Shown here piece after piece: positions 40,913 through 45,970 of a DNA stretch of 45,970 bases. Numbering within the stretch: the first letter of the stretch is position 1; each line of letters starts with the position of its first letter. Made by a program: the position numbers and the translations under genes. The notes under the pieces were generated by a model. It did not search any database, was not told the origin of the DNA, and was given only the letters and a program-made list of their open reading frames with translations. The DNA is from an uncultured Bacteroidales bacterium (GTDB lineage Bacteria; Bacteroidota; Bacteroidia; Bacteroidales; Bacteroidaceae): NCBI GenBank assembly GCA_902763865.1, contig CACWTR010000025.1, positions 1-45,970 of the forward strand. The letters are read 5' to 3'.

Positions 40913-42949
40913 TTAAGGTTTCTTGGATAGTTGCTTCGAATACTTCTTGATGAGGCTATAGGCAGTATAGAGTCCAAGCTCGCCTGCCTGCGAGAGATCG
41001 CTGATGCCCTGTTCTGTCTGTCCGCCAAGGATGCGGGCCACGCCACGTCCGTAGTAAGCGCTGGGGAAATGCGGGTCGAGTTCGATGGCGCGGCTGAAGG
41101 ACTTCTGTGCTGCCATGTAGTCAGCCAGCTGCACCTGCACGCAGCCTATGTTGTAGTGAAGGAAAGGCACGTCGGGCATGAGGTCGAAAGCCTTGCTGTA
41201 GTCCTGCACGACCATGAGGTAGCCAAGGCGGAGGTCGGAAGCCGAGGCAGTGGTCCGTCTCACTTCGAGCTGAGCAAAGCGACACTGGGCTCGCAGCATA
41301 TAAGCCAATGGGTCGGAGCCGTTCATTTGAATAAGGTGAGTCATATCCCAAATGGCATTCTCGAAGTCGCGGATATGATAGTAGTCGAGGGCACGGTTCA
41401 AGAGCAGATTGCGGTCTGCCATGTCGAGGGTCTTTTGTTCAAACTCCTCTATCTGTTCGGTGAGTGCCGTTATGGAGGCCTGGTGTGCTTCGGTCTGCTT
41501 TGCGGTCAACGGAGCCTCGTTGTTCGTCAGATACAATTGGGAGGGGAACACACGTTGGTTGTTGAGTTCCTCTATCTGGGGGCAATAGGGCGCGTAAGTG
41601 TTGGTCTCTGAAGTCCGTCTATAGTATGTAAGTGAATAGATGGGCTCGGGCCTGAGTTCTGTCTGACGGTTCTGCACCTTGCCCCGATAGTCGCTGACGT
41701 ATTCGTTCTCCTCTTCGTGGGTATCTTCTTCCACGAGGGCGGCGTAGTTTTCGATGTTGCGCTCGCTCTTCTTTCGGGTTCTCACGGGTCGCTTCTTGCC
41801 TGCTGCCGCATCCAGGCGTGCCTGCAGCACCTTGAATTCGTCGCGCTCGGCACCAGCCGTGTCTCCTATCTTCCTTTTGATGGCGGCCCGCTGGCGGTAG
41901 CCGTCCCAGAACTCGGGGTAGTCCTTGATGACGGCGCTGATGTCGCGGATGGCACCGTCATAGTCGCCGACGTTGTCTAGCAGGAGTGCGCGGTTGTAGA
42001 GGGCGATGGTGTTGTCGGGTTCGAGTTGAAGGACGTAGTTGAAGTCCTCGATGGCAAGGTTGTCCTCGCCGACCTGGGCACGAAGCAGACCACGGTTGTA
42101 GTGGGCCAGATAGTTGTTCGGCTCCAGGTCGAGACAGGCGTTGTAGTCGGACATGGCTCCCCGCAGGTCGTCCCGGTTGTAGCGTGTCAGGGCGCGGTTG
42201 ACGTAGAGGCCAGCCGTCCGCGGCATCTGCGTGATGGCCTTGTCGAGCGATGCCTCGGCATCATCGTATTTCTTGCGATTAGCCTGGAACATGGCTTTGA
42301 GGCTCCATGCCCTGCCGTCATACTCGTCCAGTTCCAGTGCACGGTCTGTCCACTTCTCGGCCTGCACGGTGTCGGTACGCAACAGGGAGACCTGCGACTT
42401 CAAGGTGTATTGTTGGGACTCCTTCGGCCAGTGGCGTATCATGACGTCGAGCGCGGAGTCTGCCTTCTCGTACTCCTTCAGTTCGATTTGACAGAGCACG
42501 AGGTTGTGCCAGGAGCCGTGGTCGAGGGGATTGATGGACAGGGCCTTGCGGTAGTCTTCCTCTGCCAGGGCATAGCGGTCCTGATTGATGCGGCAGAGGG
42601 CACGCAGGACGTAGTGGTTGAGGGCGTAGGGGTTACGTTCCAGGGCATTGTTGCAGTCTATCTCTGCTCCCTGATAGTCCTCGAGGTAGTACTTTGCGAC
42701 GGCGCGGTAGAAGTAGGGTTCTCCGAGCCAGGGCTTGGCGGTGATGACCATATTGAAGCGCTGAATGGCAAGCACATAGTCCTCGTAGTACAGGGCATTG
42801 CGCCCCATGAGCAGGACGCGGTCTGTGTTGATTTGGGCCCTCAGGCATTGGCCGTTGACCACCTGCCACTGACCATTCATCTCCTTCAGGTGAAGGTTGA
42901 ACATGCCCAAAAGCATGGCTACAAGCAGGTACAGACGTTTTACCTTCAT
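40913..42949 (-). CDS. TPR-repeat protein, exported
   Basis: A 678-residue protein made largely of tetratricopeptide repeats: about nine between residues 40 and 380 (for example ALERNPYALNHYVLRALCRI and ALELDEYDGRAWSLKAMFQA), then a charged linker (about 380-490) and a second set near 515-665. A signal sequence (1-21) suggests export, after which residues about 25-36 (MNGQWQVVNGQC) are encoded by a simple repeat (42846-42879). It is conserved in this order as an operon partner of peptide deformylase; its role is unknown, presumably a periplasmic scaffold. It is 34 bp after def and 12 bp before the Ntn hydrolase. Confidence 0.82.
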   Translation of the reverse strand: MKVKRLYLLVAMLLGMFNLHLKEMNGQWQVVNGQCLRAQINTDRVLLMGRNALYYEDYVLAIQRFNMVITAKPWLGEPYFYRAVAKYYLEDYQGAEIDCNNALERNPYALNHYVLRALCRINQDRYALAEEDYRKALSINPLDHGSWHNLVLCQIELKEYEKADSALDVMIRHWPKESQQYTLKSQVSLLRTDTVQAEKWTDRALELDEYDGRAWSLKAMFQANRKKYDDAEASLDKAITQMPRTAGLYVNRALTRYNRDDLRGAMSDYNACLDLEPNNYLAHYNRGLLRAQVGEDNLAIEDFNYVLQLEPDNTIALYNRALLLDNVGDYDGAIRDISAVIKDYPEFWDGYRQRAAIKRKIGDTAGAERDEFKVLQARLDAAAGKKRPVRTRKKSERNIENYAALVEEDTHEEENEYVSDYRGKVQNRQTELRPEPIYSLTYYRRTSETNTYAPYCPQIEELNNQRVFPSQLYLTNNEAPLTAKQTEAHQASITALTEQIEEFEQKTLDMADRNLLLNRALDYYHIRDFENAIWDMTHLIQMNGSDPLAYMLRAQCRFAQLEVRRTTASASDLRLGYLMVVQDYSKAFDLMPDVPFLHYNIGCVQVQLADYMAAQKSFSRAIELDPHFPSAYYGRGVARILGGQTEQGISDLSQAGELGLYTAYSLIKKYSKQLSKKP

Positions 42950-42983
42950 GATGCCTTAACGGTCAATGGCAGGTGGTCAGTGG

Positions 42984-43544
42984 TCAATGACGCTTGACTT
43001 TCACCTTATAGTTGCAGGAGAAGTTACCTTCGCGGATGTCCTGGAGCTTGGACTTGGTGAGCTGTCGGCGCAATCCTTTCAGGTGGTCGGTGAAGACGAC
43101 GCCGTCGAGGTGGTCGAATTCATGCTGCATGACGCGGGCCAGGTAGCCTTCCACCCATTCGTCGTGTTCCTGGAACTGCTCGTCCTGATAGGTGACGCGG
43201 ATACGCGTGGGGCGCTTCACCTTCTCGTGTATGCCGGGCAGACTGAGGCAGCCTTCCTCCGAGACGTCAGTCTGCGTCTCGTCGTATTCCTCGATGTAGG
43301 GGTTGATGAAGGTGCGGACGTAGCCTTTGTACTCCGGCAGGTCGTCGCTGATGACATCCAGATTGATGACGGCCAGGCGTATGGGCACCCCTACCTGCGG
43401 TGCAGCCAGGCCGATGCCTTCGCTGTTCTCCAGGGTCTCGTACATATTCTGTATGAGCTGGTCAAGCTCCGGATAGTCCTTGTCTATTTCCTCGGCTTCC
43501 TGCCGGAGCACAGGCTGGCCGAATGTGTAAATTGGCAGTATCAT
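42984..43544 (-). CDS. def: Peptide deformylase
   Basis: A 186-residue metalloenzyme that removes the N-formyl group from new proteins. All three motifs are present: GIGLAAPQVG near 43, EEGCLSLPG near 97 and HEFDHLDG near 140, with metal ligands Cys and two His. Third gene in the operon after the SPOR lipoprotein and ruvX. Its last codons overlap a GGTCAATGG-type repeat at 42961-42990. Confidence 0.96.
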   Translation of the reverse strand: MILPIYTFGQPVLRQEAEEIDKDYPELDQLIQNMYETLENSEGIGLAAPQVGVPIRLAVINLDVISDDLPEYKGYVRTFINPYIEEYDETQTDVSEEGCLSLPGIHEKVKRPTRIRVTYQDEQFQEHDEWVEGYLARVMQHEFDHLDGVVFTDHLKGLRRQLTKSKLQDIREGNFSCNYKVKVKRH

Positions 43545-43589
43545 TGTTTCAGTTCATTGTTCTTAGTGCATTGTCCATAGTGCACTCGT

Positions 43590-44003
43590 TCAGACTCGCC
43601 TCTCCATCCAGCCTTGCAGGATAATGGTGGCACTGACCTCATCGACGAGGGCTTTGTTGCGGCGTGCCATCTTGCCGATGCCGCTCTGCTGGATGGTTTT
43701 CTGGGCCAGGACGCTGGTGTAGCGCTCGTCCCACATCTCGACGGGCACGGAGGGAAAGGTCTTCTGCAGCTGGAGGACGAAGGTCCGCACCCGCGGCAGG
43801 TTGTCGCTGTCGCGCCCGTTGGTCTGTTTGGGCAGGCCGACAACGATTCGCTCCACGTCTTCCCTGGCGAGGTAGTCCCGGAGGAAGGCAAGCAGCTTTG
43901 GTGTCTCTACGGTTGGAAGCCCTCCCGGAATAATCTGCAAGGGGTCCGTCACAGCCAAACCGGTGCGACGGACCCCGTAGTCTATTGCCAGGACTCTTCC
44001 CAC
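43590..44003 (-). CDS. ruvX: RuvX/YqgF Holliday-junction resolvase
   Basis: A 138-residue RNase H-fold nuclease with family motifs LAIDYGVRRTGLAVTD near 4-19, VVGLPKQTNG near 55 and MWDERYTSVLAQKT near 94. The GTG at 44003 gives the normal family length and start (GRVLAIDYG); a longer ATG-started version from 44054 would overlap the preceding gene's stop. It lies 29 bp after the SPOR lipoprotein gene and about 45 bp before def, the last region carrying a GTCCATAGTGC-type repeat. Confidence 0.9.
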   Translation of the reverse strand: MGRVLAIDYGVRRTGLAVTDPLQIIPGGLPTVETPKLLAFLRDYLAREDVERIVVGLPKQTNGRDSDNLPRVRTFVLQLQKTFPSVPVEMWDERYTSVLAQKTIQQSGIGKMARRNKALVDEVSATIILQGWMERRV

Positions 44004-44032
44004 ATTATTATATTGTGAAGTCCTTCTCTCTC

Positions 44033-44537
44033 CTATTTCTTGTACAGCAGCCATGCTCCGGGGTACTGCCCTTCGAGCTGTGCACGCTTCTGAGCGGCGT
44101 CGGACTTGGTGTCGTAGCTGCAAGCCACAACGCGGTAGAAGGTCTGTCCGTTCACCTGTGCCTGGGCCACGCAGCTGTTATAGCCTTGGCCGGCCAGTTT
44201 CTGCATGAGGGCCACGCCGTTGCTCTTGATGGTGACGGATGCCACGACTACGCCGTACTGCTTCAGGGGGCTGCCCTCCACATGGGACACGCTTTCGTTG
44301 CGGACGGCTACGTTGCTGTAGTCAGCCACAGGAGTAGTGGGGACGGTGGTGACGGGAGTCACCGTCTGAGTGGGAACCTGCTGGACAGGCGTTGTGGTCG
44401 TTACGGGTGTCACGTTCTCTGCCTGCTGGGCCTTTGCCTTCTCATAAGCTTTCTTGTAGGCACTCTCCTTGCTTCTGCAGGAGGACATCATGAATACGGC
44501 GCAGACAGCAGCGCACATCAGAAGAATCTTTTTCATA
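44033..44537 (-). CDS. SPOR-domain lipoprotein
   Basis: A 168-residue protein with a lipoprotein signal (MMSSCRSK, Cys near 20), a Thr/Val/Pro-rich linker (about 40-80) and a C-terminal SPOR domain (about 85-165) with VVVASVTIKSNGVAL and FYRVVACSYDTKSDA segments. SPOR domains bind denuded peptidoglycan at the division site. The short ATG start at 44537 is chosen; a longer frame would run through the promoter. First gene of a likely five-gene operon. Confidence 0.88.
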
Positions 44538-44585
44538 GGTCTTGTGTGTATATGTTTTTTGGTTACTTTTTCTTGTTTTACCTCG

Positions 44586-44616
44586 CAAAGGTACCACTTT
44601 TTCCCTTCTGGAGCAA
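44586..44616 (-). promoter_or_regulatory. Promoter of the SPOR-ruvX-def-TPR-hydrolase operon
   Basis: Minus strand TTG (44614-44616), 20-bp spacer, TACCTTTG (44586-44593), 48 bp upstream of the lipoprotein start. It is divergent from the promoter at 44665-44697. Confidence 0.78.
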
Positions 44617-44664
44617 CTAATAAGGGGGAAAAATCACCATTATTAACATTTTTTCTCCTTTTTG

Positions 44665-44697
44665 TTGCCGTTAACTGACAAAAAAGAGCTATATTTG
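44665..44697 (+). promoter_or_regulatory. Promoter of the YtxH operon
   Basis: TTG (44665-44667), 22-bp spacer, TATATTTG (44690-44697), 56 bp upstream of the YtxH start. Spacing is 2-3 bp longer than ideal. Confidence 0.6.
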
Positions 44698-44753
44698 CCA
44701 CAGAGAACACGAAACAACCGACATTAATTAACACGAATAAAGTTATTGCAACG

Positions 44754-44966
44754 ATGAAAGCATTGGATTTTCTGGTAGCCTTCGTAGGCGGTGCAGCCGT
44801 TGGTGCTGCTTGTGGATTACTCTTTGCCCCCGAAAAGGGCAGTGACCTTCGCGAGAAAATAGCAGAAGCCCTGCGCAAGCGCGGCATCAAGCTCAACCGC
44901 AAGGAGATGTCCGACCTGGTTGACGAGATTGCCGAAGAACTGCAGTCTGCAAAGGAAGAGGAATAA
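44754..44966 (+). CDS. YtxH-family small membrane protein
   Basis: A 70-residue protein with one Gly/Ala-rich membrane helix (about 5-26, FLVAFVGGAAVGAACGLLFAP) followed by a charged helix (KGSDLREKIAEALRKRGIKL and an acidic tail). This is the YtxH layout found in general-stress-type proteins. It abuts the next gene (stop at 44966, start at 44967). Confidence 0.85.
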   Translation: MKALDFLVAFVGGAAVGAACGLLFAPEKGSDLREKIAEALRKRGIKLNRKEMSDLVDEIAEELQSAKEEE

Positions 44967-45332
44967 ATGAACTACACCGACAATCTGCAATCGCTCTGGG
45001 CAGAGGTCAAGAGCCATTGGGAGCTGCAGAAGGAGTTCCTTACGCTCGACATAGCGGAGAAGCTGATCGTGCTGCTCTCGGCAGTGGCCGTGGCCGTCCT
45101 GTGCCTCACCCTCGGAGCTATGGCACTATTCTTCCTGCTGTTTGCCTTAGCCTCGTGGATAGGCCACATGGTCGGCAACGCGTTCCTGGGGCATCTCGTC
45201 ATGGGTGTCCTGTTGCTGTTGCTGATGGCGATTGTCTATGTCGGGCGCAGGAAGTGGATCGTACAGCCCCTGTCACGCCTCGTGGCAGGACTGTTCATAC
45301 AGGAAGAAGAAGGAAAGGAGGCTGAGCCATGA
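44967..45332 (+). CDS. Phage holin family-like membrane protein
   Basis: A 121-residue protein with two long hydrophobic helices (about 33-62 and 72-93) and charged ends (EIAEKL-like and EEEGKEAEP). It resembles the 'holin superfamily' proteins that accompany YtxH genes in this phylum; the name does not imply lysis. Start overlaps by zero bases with YtxH, and its stop overlaps the next start (ATGAG). Confidence 0.75.
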   Translation: MNYTDNLQSLWAEVKSHWELQKEFLTLDIAEKLIVLLSAVAVAVLCLTLGAMALFFLLFALASWIGHMVGNAFLGHLVMGVLLLLLMAIVYVGRRKWIVQPLSRLVAGLFIQEEEGKEAEP

Positions 45333-45592
45333 GTCGCATAGCGGATTCCCCCGACATCCTCGCCGCAATCCGGCAGAGGAAGGAGGCAACGAAGCTGAAG
45401 CTGGACGCCTCGCGCACACAAATCATGGCGACGGCCAACCAGTTCTGGTCGCCGCCCCCACAGGCCGCAGGCAGGACACAGAGCGTCAGCCGCCTGATTT
45501 CGAATGGCGTGTTCATCTACAACACCATTCGTGTCATCGCACGCATCTACTCCGGAGTTCACTCCCTCTTCGGTCGCCGCAGACGCCGCTGA
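45329..45592 (+). CDS. Small conserved-type protein after the holin-like gene
   Basis: An 87-residue, strongly basic protein (ends GRRRRR) with a weak hydrophobic stretch near 60-75 (NGVFIYNTIRVIARIYSGV). No domain recognised. It overlaps the holin-like gene by 4 bp, so it is expressed with it; perhaps a membrane-binding partner. Confidence 0.65.
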   Translation: MSRIADSPDILAAIRQRKEATKLKLDASRTQIMATANQFWSPPPQAAGRTQSVSRLISNGVFIYNTIRVIARIYSGVHSLFGRRRRR

Positions 45593-45738
45593 ACGTTTTC
45601 AGATTGTCAGGCCATCCCGCCCTCTTGCTTACAATTTGACACTTCGTTTTCCGACACGAAACGATGCAAAATAGCTCGCGAAACGCCTCGCGGACCGTTG
45701 CAAAAGGGTAGTTTTTCCGATGCCTCACGTCGTGCCAG

Positions 45739-45782
45739 CCAACGACTCACGTTGATTTGGCCAACGACTCACGAGCCGTTTT
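45739..45782. repeat. 22-bp period repeat near the right edge
   Basis: CCAACGACTCACG occurs at 45739-45751 and again at 45761-45773, exactly 22 bp apart, with less conserved copies on either side. The sequence resembles the TTGGCTAACGACACGTG units at 11011-11054 in phrasing (AACGAC then CACG) though not identical. Confidence 0.6.
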
Positions 45783-45915
45783 GCTTTTTCACGCGTCGCG
45801 ACGCCCCCCGAAAAGCGTTCTCCGTACGTGCCACATTCTCAACGTGGAATCCACGAGATTGAAGCAATGTCACCAGTTGAGCTGGTGATGAGTATGTCTT
45901 TGTATAATGTGCCAT
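45769..45915 (-). pseudogene. Truncated N-terminus of an Abi-family protein
   Basis: The 48-codon frame starts MAHYTKTYSSPAQLVTLLQS and continues RGFHVENVARTENAF, which follows the usual beginning of Abi_2-type abortive-infection proteins (a set of residues before the YYRLSGY motif). It then becomes basic and stops before any core motif. Normal members have about 280-330 residues. The rest of 45593-45970 holds no gene; this remnant is judged by eye, so the family call is moderate. Confidence 0.5.
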
Positions 45916-45920
45916 AATAA

Positions 45921-45967
45921 AACAAAACGACCCGCCGATTTAAGCATTGTGAAGAGGCTTGGCGGGT
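45921..45967 (-). terminator. Possible minus-strand terminator at the right edge
   Basis: ACCCGCC (45930-45936) pairs with GGCGGGT (45961-45967), with AAGC/GCTT as a second stem, and the minus strand continues with CGTTTTGTTTT. It would end a gene lying to the right of the window. Confidence 0.5.
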
Positions 45968-45970
45968 TCT

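Noticed and set aside
44003-44123. A longer ruvX start
   Set aside because: It would overlap the previous gene and add residues unlike the family; the GTG gives the usual start and length.

Overview
The window looks like a stretch of chromosome from a Bacteroidales bacterium, most likely Prevotella-like. The evidence is the promoter style (TTTG, about 19-20 bp, then TAnnTTTG, seen in front of many genes), the absence of Shine-Dalgarno sites, and family content typical of that order: a type IX secretion protein PorQ, an ExbB/membrane protein/ExbD/ExbD set, a sigma/anti-sigma/receptor locus with a DUF4974 domain, and a DUF1573 lipid- or surface-directed protein. Species assignment is inference.

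Layout. 1-3370: two oppositely oriented tRNA clusters (Val-Arg-Tyr-Gly on minus, Leu-Gly-Leu on plus) flank an L-serine dehydratase and a ThuA-like protein. 3495-17032: a minus-strand biosynthetic cluster resembling aryl-polyene/flexirubin loci: methyltransferase, LpxL-type acyltransferase, two long ketosynthases, two acyl carrier proteins, a small DMT-type permease, a LolA-like carrier, a fused glycosyltransferase-acyltransferase, an exported esterase, an MMPL/RND exporter and an AMP-ligase. No ketoreductase, dehydratase or aromatic ammonia-lyase lies in it. 17700-23110: TonB-system energisers (ExbD, ExbD, a membrane protein, ExbB, then TonB) with tRNA-Ser, a TatD nuclease and a polyprenyl diphosphate synthase between them. 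23274-25919: porQ-cmk-ispH on plus. 25866-28130: MeaB GTPase and a DUF1573 protein on minus. 28284-29825: a GT-C-like membrane protein. 30106-30966: a 5'-truncated ATPase remnant. 31346-35527: ECF sigma factor, short anti-sigma factor and TonB-linked outer-membrane receptor, translationally coupled. 35956-39562: the classic thrS-infC-rpmI-rplT block on minus. 39680-44616: a minus-strand operon of SPOR lipoprotein, ruvX, def, TPR protein and an Ntn hydrolase. 44665-45592: a plus-strand YtxH/holin-like/small protein operon. The right edge holds a broken Abi-family start.

The envelope theme is strong: the polyene-type lipid would be built in the cytosol, acylated and glycosylated, and moved by the MMPL exporter and LolA-like carrier, while ExbBD/TonB can energise receptors such as the one at 32480-35527.

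The least explained signals are repeats. First, several intergenic regions hold degenerate tandem arrays with an exact 21- or 22-bp period but different sequences, including seven 22-bp units between the probable promoter and first gene of the biosynthetic cluster. Second, short simple-sequence families common between genes here also sit in frame inside at least seven protein genes. Third, the tail of a tRNA-Gly gene is repeated in 55-bp units that can each fold into a hairpin. These are seen directly in the sequence; their functions are not known from the sequence alone.
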